Of a DNA stretch of 64,000 bases, positions 19,024 through 27,864 are shown one piece after another. Within the stretch, counting starts at the first letter, position 1. The number at the start of each line of letters is the position of its first letter. The stretch is from CAZDRI01 sp964508055 (lineage in GTDB: Bacteria; Pseudomonadota; Gammaproteobacteria; PS1; Pseudothioglobaceae), in NCBI GenBank assembly GCA_964508055.1, contig CAZDRI010000003.1, positions 17,003 to 81,002 of the forward strand. The letters run 5' to 3'. The notes beneath the pieces are model-generated. The model saw only the letters and a list, made by a program, of their open reading frames with translations, was not told where the DNA came from and ran no database searches. The translations under genes were made by a program, and so were the position numbers.

Positions 19024-20136
19024 TTATTCCTTTAAAATAAAACCTTGCCCATTAGTATTAATAATTTTCCCAGCTAACTCTAGCATTAGTATCTCTTGAT
19101 TAACTATATTAATAGGCAGCTTTGTTAACTCTACTAAATTATCTATAGTTTTAGCTTCATAGCTAACATATTTTAATATCTTGCTTTGGATAGTGTTAGT
19201 ATTTTTTTTATTATCACTTTTATCAAGTTCATTTTCATTATTTATAGACTTTACTTTATTTATCAACTCTATATTTTGTAACTCTTCTAAAATATCATCA
19301 ATATTTTCTACAAGTTTTGCTCCTTGCTTTATTAAGTAATGACAACCTTTAGCTTGCGGATTTTTAATTGAGCTAGGAATTGTAAACACCTCTCTGCCTT
19401 GTTCTACCGCTAATCTTGCAGTAATTAATGAGCCGCTTCTTATATTTGCTTCTACCACTAATGTCCCTATACTTAACCCACTTATTATTCTATTTCTTCT
19501 TGGGAAATTTTTAGCAACAGGAGGTGTTCCTATGCTTAATTCAGATATTAGCGCTCCTTTCATACTTATTTGATGTGCAAGTGCCCTATTTTTAGAAGGA
19601 TAAACTTTGTCCAAGCCAGTGCCGCAAACACCAATAGTTGGAGCTTTTTGATTTAAAGCGCCTTGATGAGATGCACTATCAATTCCAGATGCAAGTCCGC
19701 TAATTATAGTTAAACCATATGCTGATAGTTCTTGAGCAAAATTAACTGCATTTTCAATACCTCCTTGAGTAGGGTTTCTAGAGCCTACCATTGCTAATTG
19801 AGTATTATTTAAAACCTCTTTACTACCTATAACATATAAAATAGGCGGAGGGTCAACTATCTCTTTCAAAAGATTTGGATAATATTCATCTTCTATGGTT
19901 AATAAATGATGGTTTTCTTTTTCTAACCATTTCAAATCTGCTCCAATTATTGAAATATCTGGGGATAAAATAAAATCTAATGTTTTATTTTTAAAAATAC
20001 CTGTCAATTTTAAACTTTCTTTGTCTGCTTCAAAAATAGCCTTTGGTGAGCCAAAAACATTTAATGCCTGTAAAAAGCCTTTAGTTCCTAACCCTGGCGC
20101 TTTATGTAATAATATCCAATAGTCTATACTGCTCAT
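19024..20136 (-). CDS. dprA: DNA processing protein DprA/Smf
   Basis: DprA binds incoming single-stranded DNA and loads RecA during natural transformation. The central Rossmann-like domain shows SGLASGIDSASHQGAL and GTGLDKVYP. A C-terminal winged-helix (DprA_WH) region is at about residues 305-370, and an N-terminal helical part precedes the core. I chose the ATG at 20136 (MSSIDYW) over the GTG at 20157, because the family usually begins close to YWLLL. It diverges from rpmH over about 75 bases. Whether the cell is competent cannot be judged from this gene alone. Confidence 0.92.
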   Translation of the reverse strand: MSSIDYWILLHKAPGLGTKGFLQALNVFGSPKAIFEADKESLKLTGIFKNKTLDFILSPDISIIGADLKWLEKENHHLLTIEDEYYPNLLKEIVDPPPILYVIGSKEVLNNTQLAMVGSRNPTQGGIENAVNFAQELSAYGLTIISGLASGIDSASHQGALNQKAPTIGVCGTGLDKVYPSKNRALAHQISMKGALISELSIGTPPVAKNFPRRNRIISGLSIGTLVVEANIRSGSLITARLAVEQGREVFTIPSSIKNPQAKGCHYLIKQGAKLVENIDDILEELQNIELINKVKSINNENELDKSDNKKNTNTIQSKILKYVSYEAKTIDNLVELTKLPINIVNQEILMLELAGKIINTNGQGFILKE

Positions 20137-20211
20137 AAGGCTGTAATTATAAAGCACACTTTTTAAGTTTGTAATGGTAAAATTTATGTTTTTATTTTTT
20201 TGATGTGGATT

Positions 20212-20346
20212 ATGAAAAGAACATTTCAGCCAAGTAACTTAAAACGCAAACGCAAACACGGCTTTAGGCTTAGAATGAAAACAAAGGCAGGTCGTGCAAT
20301 TATTAATGCTCGTCGTAGGAAAGGGCGTAAAGTTTTATCAGCATAA
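20212..20346 (+). CDS. rpmH: 50S ribosomal protein L34
   Basis: A 44-residue, strongly basic protein starting MKRTFQPSNLKRKRKHGFR, an unmistakable L34. It is part of the 60S-like exit side of the 50S subunit structure in bacteria. It starts the rpmH-rnpA-yidD-yidC block, which normally lies next to oriC and dnaA in bacteria. Here the gene upstream is the divergent dprA, so dnaA is not adjacent. No strong promoter box stands out in the short upstream spacer. Confidence 0.97.
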   Translation: MKRTFQPSNLKRKRKHGFRLRMKTKAGRAIINARRRKGRKVLSA

Positions 20347-20354
20347 TTCTGCTT

Positions 20355-20699
20355 ATGGGAGTCAGCTCTTTTCCCAAAAATTATAGAATTTTAAATCAAA
20401 AAGATTACCAAGAAATTTTTAAAAAAAATACTTATACTAAAGGGAAGTACTGGGGTTTGATTATAAAAAAAAATGAATACAATATTCCTAGATTAGGTGT
20501 TATTGTTGCTAAAAAAAACTATAATAAAGCAGTAGATAGGAATCGTTTTAAAAGAATAGCTAGAGAAGCTTTTAGAGTTAGAAAAAATAAACTTGGTAAC
20601 TTTGATTTTGTGGTAATGAAAAAAAAAACAGCTAATGTTAATAATAAAATTTTAACTACGGAGCTTAATGAACTGTTTAGCAAATATAAAAAAATTTAA
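20355..20699 (+). CDS. rnpA: Ribonuclease P protein component
   Basis: The protein cofactor of RNase P, which matures tRNA 5' ends together with the RnpB RNA. The 114-residue basic protein has the family RNR-type motif (VDRNRFKRIAREAFR, about residues 55-70) and the central GVIVAKKNYNKA strand. The ATG at 20355 is 8 bases after the rpmH stop. It ends in TAATG, overlapping the yidD start by one base. Confidence 0.95.
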   Translation: MGVSSFPKNYRILNQKDYQEIFKKNTYTKGKYWGLIIKKNEYNIPRLGVIVAKKNYNKAVDRNRFKRIAREAFRVRKNKLGNFDFVVMKKKTANVNNKILTTELNELFSKYKKI

Positions 20700-20917
20700 T
20701 GAAATACATATTTTTGGTAATTATAAAACTTTATCAGCTTTTAATAAGCCCTCTTTTAGGTAATAACTGTAGGTTTATGCCTACTTGTTCTAATTATTGT
20801 TATAAATCTATTAAAGAACATGGAGTCGTGAAAGGCATTTCTTTAGCTGTAAAAAGAATTGCTAAATGTCATCCTTGGCATGAGGGGGGATACGACCCTG
20901 TCCCTAATAAAAAATAG
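20699..20917 (+). CDS. yidD: YidD membrane protein insertion efficiency factor
   Basis: A 72-residue protein with the full YidD signature: a hydrophobic/amphipathic N-terminus (LVIIKLYQLLISPLLG), then the Cys-rich NCRFMPTCSNYC segment, and a C-terminal KCHPWHEGGYDPVP. It helps YidC-dependent insertion of inner-membrane proteins. It is coupled to rnpA by a one-base overlap, while a 180-base spacer separates it from yidC. Confidence 0.95.
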   Translation: MKYIFLVIIKLYQLLISPLLGNNCRFMPTCSNYCYKSIKEHGVVKGISLAVKRIAKCHPWHEGGYDPVPNKK

Positions 20918-21059
20918 TATGAATTTGTTGCACGATGATAAATAATAAGACAAAATTAATCAAACGCTCTGATTGAAGTAAAAAGTGCAGTTAATACTTT
21001 ACTATATTGAAAATTTTTAACATAAAGCAGGGCAAGTTGATATTTTTTAGAATTTTTTT

Positions 21060-21075
21060 ATTACTGTAAAGTAAT
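21060..21075. repeat. Short inverted repeat upstream of yidC
   Basis: ATTACT and AGTAAT face each other with a 4-base loop, 22 bases before the yidC start. The spacer between yidD and yidC holds no ORF that I recognise. The repeat may be an operator or simply chance in AT-rich DNA. Confidence 0.25.
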
Positions 21076-21097
21076 CTCAATATAAAAGGTAAATCGT

Positions 21098-22768
21098 ATG
21101 GATAGTCAAAGTCAAAGAATGTTTATAGCAATAGCTCTTATTTTTACTGGGTTTATGCTGTGGCAGGAATGGGATAAAAAGCAAAACCCTAATGAATATA
21201 GGGTAGAAAAAATAAGCACTAACAATAATGTTGTTAATAAAAATTTAAAAAAAAATGAAGATGAAGATATTCCAGCAATAGCAACATTAAAAAAAGATAC
21301 AAATCTTAGCGATGACCTGCCAGACACACGACTAAGAAAATCAACTTCTAATTATCCTTCAATTTTAGTAGAGACAGATTTGCTAGCTGTAAGAATTAGT
21401 AAAAAAGGCGGAACTATTGAAAATGTAAGTTTAAATAAATACCCTATTTCATTAAAACAAAAAGATAAGAACATCTCTCTTTTATACAGTGATGATGATG
21501 CTATATTCAATGTCCAATCTGGACTAGTATCTAAGTATAAATTACCAAATCATCATAGCATTTATCAAAGTGAAAAAGACAAATATGTTTTAGAAGGAGA
21601 CACCTTAGTGGTTCCATTAATTTGGCAAGATGATAATGGAGTTGTTATTAAGAAAAATTATTATTTCAAAAGAGACAGTTATATTATTGCATCTGATTAC
21701 ATAATAGAAAATCAAAGTTTTAATGATATTAACTTATCTAGCTATATCCAAATTATGCGTAATAAACCTATTGAGAGTGGTTCAAGAATGATGCCTACTT
21801 TTGTTGGAGGTGCTTTTTATGATAAGGAAAACAAATACCAAAAAATAGATTTTGATGAATTCCAAGATAATAATAAAAGAAGTGTAATAGGTGGATGGAT
21901 GGCTATGGTAGAGCATTATTTTTTAACTGCAGTTCTGCCTGATACGAAAAAACAGCAAAGTTACTCTACAAAAGTTATAAATGGCGACTACTTCATAACT
22001 TTAGTTAATCAAAGCTTAAGTGTTGGCAAACAAAGTACTACTAGTTCTCAACTAAATAAAATATATGTTGGTCCAAAAGAGCAAGTTAGGTTAGAAAACA
22101 TATCTGATAGTCTTGATAGGACAGTTGATTATGGTGTGCTTTATATTGTGGCAAAGCCTTTATCTTGGATATTAAATGAAATTTACAAGTTTGTTAGAAG
22201 TTGGGGCTGGTCTATTATCATATTGACTATACTTATTAAGCTGGTTTTTTATAAACTATCAGAAAAATCCTATCGTTCAATGGCAAAAATGCGGACATTA
22301 TCACCGAAAATGCAAAGATTAAAAGAAACTTATGGTGACGACAAGCAAAAAATAAGCCAAAAAATGATGGAGCTGTATAAGCAAGAAAAAGTAAACCCAG
22401 CTAGCGGTTGTCTGCCAATACTAATACAAATACCTGTTTTTATTGCTCTTTATTGGGTTTTATTAGAAAGCGTGGAATTAAGACAAACAACTTTTTGGTG
22501 GCTTCCTGATTTGGCTGCAAAAGATCCTTATTTTATCTTGCCTATTGTCATGGGTGCATCAATGTTTGTGCAGCAAAAATTAAACCCACCTCCTCCTGAC
22601 CCAATGCAGGCTAAATTAATGATGGCGCTGCCTTTTGTTTTTACAGTTTTCTTTTTATGGTTTCCTTCTGGTTTAGTGCTTTATTGGACTGTTAACAATA
22701 TTTTGTCTATTGTTCAACAATGGGTAATAACTAAAAAAGTAGCCGATAAAGTTGCTAGTAAAAATTAA
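21098..22768 (+). CDS. yidC: YidC membrane protein insertase
   Basis: An inner-membrane insertase working alone or with SecYEG. The 556 residues begin with an N-terminal membrane anchor (RMFIAIALIFTGFMLW), then a large periplasmic domain (about residues 60-340). The conserved five-helix core carries the conserved Arg region (SYRSMAKMRTLSPKMQ) and the cytoplasmic hairpin (KEKVNPASGCLPILIQIPVFIALYW). The length and layout are those of the Gram-negative type. pyrB follows after 3 bases, rather than the mnmE gene seen in many relatives. Confidence 0.97.
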   Translation: MDSQSQRMFIAIALIFTGFMLWQEWDKKQNPNEYRVEKISTNNNVVNKNLKKNEDEDIPAIATLKKDTNLSDDLPDTRLRKSTSNYPSILVETDLLAVRISKKGGTIENVSLNKYPISLKQKDKNISLLYSDDDAIFNVQSGLVSKYKLPNHHSIYQSEKDKYVLEGDTLVVPLIWQDDNGVVIKKNYYFKRDSYIIASDYIIENQSFNDINLSSYIQIMRNKPIESGSRMMPTFVGGAFYDKENKYQKIDFDEFQDNNKRSVIGGWMAMVEHYFLTAVLPDTKKQQSYSTKVINGDYFITLVNQSLSVGKQSTTSSQLNKIYVGPKEQVRLENISDSLDRTVDYGVLYIVAKPLSWILNEIYKFVRSWGWSIIILTILIKLVFYKLSEKSYRSMAKMRTLSPKMQRLKETYGDDKQKISQKMMELYKQEKVNPASGCLPILIQIPVFIALYWVLLESVELRQTTFWWLPDLAAKDPYFILPIVMGASMFVQQKLNPPPPDPMQAKLMMALPFVFTVFFLWFPSGLVLYWTVNNILSIVQQWVITKKVADKVASKN

Positions 22769-22771
22769 ATT

Positions 22772-23731
22772 ATGTTGAGTAATTCTTTACAATTTGATAG
22801 CTCTAATAAATTAAAGCATTTATTAGGCTTAGAGTTTATTGGTAAAGAGCAAATATTAAATATATTAGATGAAGCCCAAAGTTTATTTGATAATAATGGC
22901 AAGATTATAGAGTCTGACACCTTAAGAGATATTACTGTTGCAAATTTATTTTTTGAACCAAGTACTAGAACTAGGAATACTTTTGAAATTGCAGCAAAAA
23001 AACTAAAAGCCTATGTAATTAATGTAGATATCAAAAACTCTGCTACTAATAAAGGAGAAGATTTATTAGATACAATGCGGACTTTAAAAGCTATGCAGAT
23101 TGATATGTTTATTATTCGCCATAGAAAAAATAAAACTCCACACTATGTTGCTAAAAATATTAATGGTGTAGCTATTATTAATGCTGGTGATGGCATTCAT
23201 GCTCATCCCACTCAAGCTCTTCTTGATATGTACACTATTAGAAAGTATAAGAAAAACTTTGAAAACTTATCAGTTGCTATAGTAGGAGATATTATTCATT
23301 CTAGGGTGGCTCATTCTGATATATCTGTTATGCAGACCTTAGGGGTGAAAGACATTCGTCTTATAGCTCCAGATGCTTTACAGGAATATAAATATCAAAG
23401 CGATATTGTTAAATGTTATTCTAATCTAAGGCAAGGGATTAAAGATGTTGATGTTATTATTTTGCTAAGAATACAAAAAGAAAGAATGTTAAAAGCACAC
23501 ATACCTAATAAAGAATATTTCTTTTTAAAATATGGACTTGATAATAACAAAATAAAAGTTGCCAAAAAAGATGTAATAATTATGCATCCTGGTCCAATAA
23601 ATAGAGGTGTTGAAATAAATGATAGTATTGCTGATGGGGCTAAATCTGTCATTCTTGATCAAGTAACTAATGGTATAGCTATTAGAATGGCTGTTATGTC
23701 TGTGCTAGTTAGAAATATGAAAAATGGGTAA
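22772..23731 (+). CDS. pyrB: Aspartate carbamoyltransferase catalytic chain
   Basis: PyrB joins carbamoyl phosphate and aspartate in pyrimidine synthesis. The 319 residues show the carbamoyl phosphate loop FFEPSTRTRNTF, the HAHPTQALLDMYTI segment and the C-terminal HPGPINRGVEI motif. Neither pyrI (regulatory chain) nor the inactive pyrC-like partner of the Pseudomonas-type enzyme follows; the next gene is ygfB. The quaternary type therefore cannot be decided here. It overlaps ygfB by 8 bases. Confidence 0.96.
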   Translation: MLSNSLQFDSSNKLKHLLGLEFIGKEQILNILDEAQSLFDNNGKIIESDTLRDITVANLFFEPSTRTRNTFEIAAKKLKAYVINVDIKNSATNKGEDLLDTMRTLKAMQIDMFIIRHRKNKTPHYVAKNINGVAIINAGDGIHAHPTQALLDMYTIRKYKKNFENLSVAIVGDIIHSRVAHSDISVMQTLGVKDIRLIAPDALQEYKYQSDIVKCYSNLRQGIKDVDVIILLRIQKERMLKAHIPNKEYFFLKYGLDNNKIKVAKKDVIIMHPGPINRGVEINDSIADGAKSVILDQVTNGIAIRMAVMSVLVRNMKNG

Positions 23732-24260
23732 TTTGCCTGGATTTTTAGAATCAAACAAAGCCTTAAAACAATTAAAAAGTAATGACACTATAGCAAGTGC
23801 TCACGGTATTTTGTGTGCCTTAAAATGTATTGATAAAAATATAACTTTAGATAACTGGCTAAAAGAAGTTACTAACGACGATATAGATATGAATAATATA
23901 ATTCATAAACAAAGCTACGCCAAATTATCAGAGGTTTTTGAGATGACGAAAAAACAACTAAAATCTAATAATTTTGAGTTCCGATTGCTAATTGCACCCG
24001 ATGATGACAGTTTAAATAAAAGACTTCATTCACTTACACAATGGTGTCAAGGGTTTTTATTAGGCTTAGGGCTAGCTAAAATAAAAACTAAAGATGAAGA
24101 TATTTTAGAGATAATTAAAGATATTGCTACAATTGCTAGGATAAATACCAACATATATGACAGCGAAGATAATATTGTAGATTTTACTGAAATTTTAGAA
24201 TTTATAAGAGTAGGTGTTATGCTTATTTATGAAGACTTTATTCTCTCTGATAAAAGCTAA
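23724..24260 (+). CDS. YgfB/UPF0149 family protein
   Basis: A 178-residue UPF0149 protein. It has the N-terminal SAHGILCALKCI block and the C-terminal WCQGFLLGLGL block typical of YgfB. YgfB homologues lie upstream of pepP-ubiH in many gammaproteobacteria; those genes are not here. In Pseudomonas aeruginosa YgfB has been linked to ampDh3 repression and beta-lactam resistance, which cannot be carried over to this organism. It overlaps the end of pyrB. Confidence 0.82.
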   Translation: MGNLPGFLESNKALKQLKSNDTIASAHGILCALKCIDKNITLDNWLKEVTNDDIDMNNIIHKQSYAKLSEVFEMTKKQLKSNNFEFRLLIAPDDDSLNKRLHSLTQWCQGFLLGLGLAKIKTKDEDILEIIKDIATIARINTNIYDSEDNIVDFTEILEFIRVGVMLIYEDFILSDKS

Positions 24261-24326
24261 TAGTAAAAACATTTAAAAAAATCGCTATGTTATAATATGA
24301 GAATTTTGTTAAGTTTAAATTAGGAA

Positions 24327-24920
24327 ATGGGAAAACAAGAAATTGACTTAAAAAAGCGCAAGTTTTTAACTGCAGCAACCTCTGTGGTTGGCGCTGTAGG
24401 TGTTGCTACTGTAGCAATACCGTTTCTTTCATCATGGAATCCTAGCGCAAGAGCTAAATCAGCAGGAGCTGCTGTTGAAATTGATATTTCAAAATTAGAA
24501 AAAGGTCAATTAGTAAGAATTTTATGGAGAAAAAAACCCATTTGGATTTTTAAAAGAGATACTAAAGTTTTGGAGCGCTTATCTTCTTTAGATAACAAAT
24601 TAGCTGATCCAAAAAGTGATATTAAATCTCAGCAACCTAAGTATGCAAAAAATCAACATCGCTCAATTAAACCTGAAATAGCTGTAATTATAGGTATCTG
24701 CACTCATTTAGGTTGTTCGCCTAGTTATAGACCAGAGTTAGCCCCTTCCGACTTAGGGGCAGAATGGCAAGGAGGCTTTTATTGCCCATGTCATGGCTCA
24801 AGATTTGATTTAGCTGGTAGGGTATATAGTGGTGTTCCAGCTCCTACAAATTTAGTAATACCTCCTCATCGTTTTGTAGATGATAATATTATTCGCATAG
24901 GCGAAGATAAAAAAACATAA
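24327..24920 (+). CDS. petA: Rieske iron-sulfur subunit of cytochrome bc1
   Basis: The 197-residue Rieske protein of the ubiquinol-cytochrome c reductase. Cluster ligands are Cys125 and His127 (CTHLGC) and Cys153 and His156 (CPCHGS), with the disulfide pair Cys130 and Cys155. The N-terminal anchor helix has the family ATSVVGAVG segment. The Tat signal reads KKRKFL (residues 9-14), so Lys10 stands where the first invariant Arg of the twin-arginine pair is expected. It opens the petABC operon, 10 bases upstream of petB, with a 66-base spacer before it. Confidence 0.97.
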   Translation: MGKQEIDLKKRKFLTAATSVVGAVGVATVAIPFLSSWNPSARAKSAGAAVEIDISKLEKGQLVRILWRKKPIWIFKRDTKVLERLSSLDNKLADPKSDIKSQQPKYAKNQHRSIKPEIAVIIGICTHLGCSPSYRPELAPSDLGAEWQGGFYCPCHGSRFDLAGRVYSGVPAPTNLVIPPHRFVDDNIIRIGEDKKT

Positions 24921-24929
24921 AAAATTATT

Positions 24930-26153
24930 ATGGATAACAATCAAAATTGGATAGATAAAAGATTTCCTTTAACAAAAGTTTGGAATGAACATTTGGCTGA
25001 GTATTACACTCCAAGAAATTTTAATTTTTGGTACTTTTTTGGTTCTTTAGCAATTTTAGTTTTTGTAATTCAAATACTATCAGGTATTTTTCTAGCTATG
25101 CATTTTAAACCTGATTCAAACTTAGCATTTGCATCTGTTGAATATATAATGCGGGATGTAGAATGGGGCTGGTTAATACGCTATATCCATTCAACTGGTG
25201 CCTCTGCATTTTTTGTTGTGATTTATCTTCATATGTATCGCGGTCTTATTTATGGCTCATATAAGGCACCAAGAGAACTAATTTGGATATTAGGCATTGC
25301 TTTATATGTAGCACTTATGGCGGAGGCATTTATGGGCTATGTTCTTCCTTGGGGGCAAATGTCTTATTGGGGTGCTCAAGTTATTATATCCTTATTTGGC
25401 TCTGTCCCGATAATAGGTCCTGATTTACTTATATGGATTTTAGGTGATTATGCTGTAGATGATGCTGCTTTAAATAGATTTTTTTCATTTCATATTGTTG
25501 CTATACCTTTTGTTTTAGCAATATTGGTTTTTTTACACATTGTAGCTCTACATCATGTTGGTTCTAATAATCCTGATGGAATAGAAATTAAAGAAAATAA
25601 AGATAAAAATGGCATTCCAAAAGATGGCATACCTTTTCATCCTTACTATAGCGTTAAAGATGTTGTTGGAGTGGTAGTATTTTTAATAATATTTTCAGCA
25701 GTGATATTTTTTGCTCCTGATTTATTTGGTTACTTTTTAGAAAAGGAGAATTTTATTAAAGCTAATCCTTTACAAACTCCTGAACATATTGCTCCTTTAT
25801 GGTATTTAACCCCTTTTTATTCTATTTTAAGGGCAATACCGCCAATGTTTGGCTCTCAATTCCCCGGAGTTTTAGCAATGTTTGCTGCATTATTAATATT
25901 GGCAGCATTACCATGGTTAGATAGGAGCCCTGTAAAGTCAATTAAATATAGAGGATTTATTTATAAATTTGCCTTAGTTTTATTTATTGTTAGTTTTGTT
26001 ATGTTAGGTTGGTTGGGTATGGAACCTGTAACTGACTTAAATCAACTATTAGCAAGAATATTTACCACAATATATTTTGCATTTTTTATACTAATGCCTT
26101 GGTTTACGAAAATTGACAAAACAAAACCTGTTCCTAAAAGGGTTGGATATTAG
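24930..26153 (+). CDS. petB: Cytochrome b subunit of cytochrome bc1
   Basis: The 407-residue membrane subunit that carries hemes bL and bH and both quinone sites. His ligands are in the HSTGASAFFVVIYLHMYRGL segment and in RFFSFHIVAIPF...VFLHIVALHH. The Qo motif PEHI (TPEHIAPLWYL) is present. Eight hydrophobic helices are expected. It lies between petA and petC and converts quinol oxidation into proton translocation. Confidence 0.97.
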   Translation: MDNNQNWIDKRFPLTKVWNEHLAEYYTPRNFNFWYFFGSLAILVFVIQILSGIFLAMHFKPDSNLAFASVEYIMRDVEWGWLIRYIHSTGASAFFVVIYLHMYRGLIYGSYKAPRELIWILGIALYVALMAEAFMGYVLPWGQMSYWGAQVIISLFGSVPIIGPDLLIWILGDYAVDDAALNRFFSFHIVAIPFVLAILVFLHIVALHHVGSNNPDGIEIKENKDKNGIPKDGIPFHPYYSVKDVVGVVVFLIIFSAVIFFAPDLFGYFLEKENFIKANPLQTPEHIAPLWYLTPFYSILRAIPPMFGSQFPGVLAMFAALLILAALPWLDRSPVKSIKYRGFIYKFALVLFIVSFVMLGWLGMEPVTDLNQLLARIFTTIYFAFFILMPWFTKIDKTKPVPKRVGY

Positions 26154-26157
26154 TTTT

Positions 26158-26841
26158 ATGAAAAAAAACTTGGAAAAAACTTTATTAATTGTAAGCATTT
26201 TATTAACTACTAAATTATTTGCTGCTAGTAATGTTCATTTAGACAAAGCAAATAATGATATTTATAATCAAGCATCTTTGCAAAACGGTGCTAATTTATT
26301 TGTGAATTATTGTTTTGGTTGCCATTCAATAAGCTTTATGCGCTATGAAAGAATTGCTGAAGATTTAAATATCCCTAAAGATTTAATGAGAAAAAATCTT
26401 ATGTTCACTGATGCTAAAATCGGAGATAAGGTTATATCTGCTATTAATACTGAAAAAGCAAAAGATTTTTTTGGAGTTGCCCCTCCAGATTTATCTCTTG
26501 TTGCTAGATATAAAGGCGTTGACTGGATTTATACTTTCTTAAGAAGTTTTTATAAAGATGATTCAAAAACTTTTGGAGTAAATAATCACATATTTAATAG
26601 CACTGCTATGCCAGATATTTTATGGGCATTAAAAAAAGATTCAACTCCAAGTGAATATAATAATCAAGTTAGAGATATTGTTAATTTTCTAGATTATGTA
26701 GGTGAACCTGTTAAGATAAAAAGAGTGTGGTTAGGAATAAAAGTTTTAATATTCTTAGTTGTGTTATTATTGTTAACCTATCTTCTTAAAAAAGAATACT
26801 GGAAAGATGTTCATTACGGAAAATGGCGCCAAAAAGATTAA
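26158..26841 (+). CDS. petC: Cytochrome c1 subunit of cytochrome bc1
   Basis: The 227-residue cytochrome c1. The ATG at 26158 gives a clean Sec signal peptide (ending near LFAAS), so I prefer it to a TTG 45 bases upstream that would overlap petB. The heme-binding motif CFGCH is at residues 52-56. The axial Met lies in TAMPDILW, and a C-terminal transmembrane helix ends in a basic tail. It sits 4 bases behind petB. The product passes electrons from the Rieske protein to soluble cytochrome c. Confidence 0.95.
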   Translation: MKKNLEKTLLIVSILLTTKLFAASNVHLDKANNDIYNQASLQNGANLFVNYCFGCHSISFMRYERIAEDLNIPKDLMRKNLMFTDAKIGDKVISAINTEKAKDFFGVAPPDLSLVARYKGVDWIYTFLRSFYKDDSKTFGVNNHIFNSTAMPDILWALKKDSTPSEYNNQVRDIVNFLDYVGEPVKIKRVWLGIKVLIFLVVLLLLTYLLKKEYWKDVHYGKWRQKD

Positions 26842-26857
26842 ATTTAAACAAAATATT

Positions 26858-27496
26858 ATGATTCATTACAAACCAAACCCAGCTACAACTACTCTATACT
26901 CTTCTTTTGAATCTGTGGAATCACATTGTGTTCGATTTATAATTGCTGAAAAATTAATACCCTGTGATGTTTTTAATATTAAAATTGAAGACATGCCTGA
27001 AGAAATATTAGAGTTAAACCCTTACCAAATGCTTCCTACTTTGTATGATAAAGGTCTTGTGCTTTATGATTTACCTACAATATTAGAATATTTAGATGAG
27101 CGTTTTCCTTTTCCACCATTAATGCCTGTAGATTCAATATTAAGAGCAGAAAAAAGAATGCTTCTGTTTCGCTTTAATAGAGCAGAAAATAATTGGTATA
27201 GTTTAGCAGCAAGAATTTTAAAACCTAAAAGTACTCAGGACCAAAACAAGGCTCGGATTTTATTAACAAGCAATCTAATTGAATTAGTTCCGGTATTTGC
27301 TTATAAGCCTTATTTTAAAAGCAACAGCTTTGGTATTGTGGATGCGTGCTTAGCTCCAGTGCTATGGAGACTAGAAAAAATGAAAATCAAACTGCCTGCT
27401 AGTGCAAGGGTTATACTAGAATATTCTGAAAAACTTTTTGCCAGGAAAAGTTTTCATAACAGCCTAACTGATGCTGAAAAAGAATATCGTAAATGA
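26858..27496 (+). CDS. sspA: Stringent starvation protein A
   Basis: A 212-residue glutathione S-transferase-fold protein that binds RNA polymerase. It matches E. coli SspA over its full length, including the LNPYQMLPTLYD and LEYLDERFPFPPLMP blocks in the N-terminal thioredoxin-like domain. I start it at the ATG at 26858; an upstream in-frame start would lie inside petC and add unrelated residues. petABC-sspAB is a common gene order in gammaproteobacteria. It overlaps sspB by 4 bases. Confidence 0.94.
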   Translation: MIHYKPNPATTTLYSSFESVESHCVRFIIAEKLIPCDVFNIKIEDMPEEILELNPYQMLPTLYDKGLVLYDLPTILEYLDERFPFPPLMPVDSILRAEKRMLLFRFNRAENNWYSLAARILKPKSTQDQNKARILLTSNLIELVPVFAYKPYFKSNSFGIVDACLAPVLWRLEKMKIKLPASARVILEYSEKLFARKSFHNSLTDAEKEYRK

Positions 27497-27864
27497 ACAA
27501 CTTCAAACCGTATCTTTTGCGTGCTGCTTATGAATGGATTGAAGATTCTGAACTAACCCCATATATACTAGTAGATTGCAGAATAGAAAGCGTTGATGTT
27601 CCTAAAGATTATATTGAAAATAATAAAATAGTATTAAATATTGCTAGCGTAGCTATTGATAAATTATCTCTTGGCAATGACTTTATAAAGTTTTTTGCTC
27701 GTTTTGATAAGATTTCAGAAAAAATAGTTATACCTATAGATGCTGTGCTTTCTATTTATGCTATAGAAAATAAAGAGGGTATTTGGTTTGATGAAGAAGT
27801 AGTTAAAGAGATAAAAAAACCTAAAATTAAAAAAGAAAAGCCTACCCTAACCTTATTAGATTAG
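27493..27864 (+). CDS. sspB: SspB, ClpXP adaptor protein
   Basis: A 123-residue protein that delivers ssrA-tagged substrates to ClpXP. The N-terminal binding domain shows RAAYEWIEDSELTPYILVD, then IPIDAVLSIYAIENKEGIWF. After a charged linker the C-terminus KEKPTLTLL resembles the ClpX-binding tail. Its last 9 bases overlap the last bases of convergent bioD. Confidence 0.93.
   Translation: MNNFKPYLLRAAYEWIEDSELTPYILVDCRIESVDVPKDYIENNKIVLNIASVAIDKLSLGNDFIKFFARFDKISEKIVIPIDAVLSIYAIENKEGIWFDEEVVKEIKKPKIKKEKPTLTLLD

Noticed and set aside
20158..20211. Replication origin near rpmH
   Set aside because: The rpmH-rnpA block is often next to oriC, but the spacer is too short, has no DnaA-box cluster, and dnaA is not adjacent.
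26113..26157. TTG start for cytochrome c1, 45 bases before the ATG
   Set aside because: It would overlap petB and put extra residues ahead of a good signal peptide; the ATG at 26158 is better.
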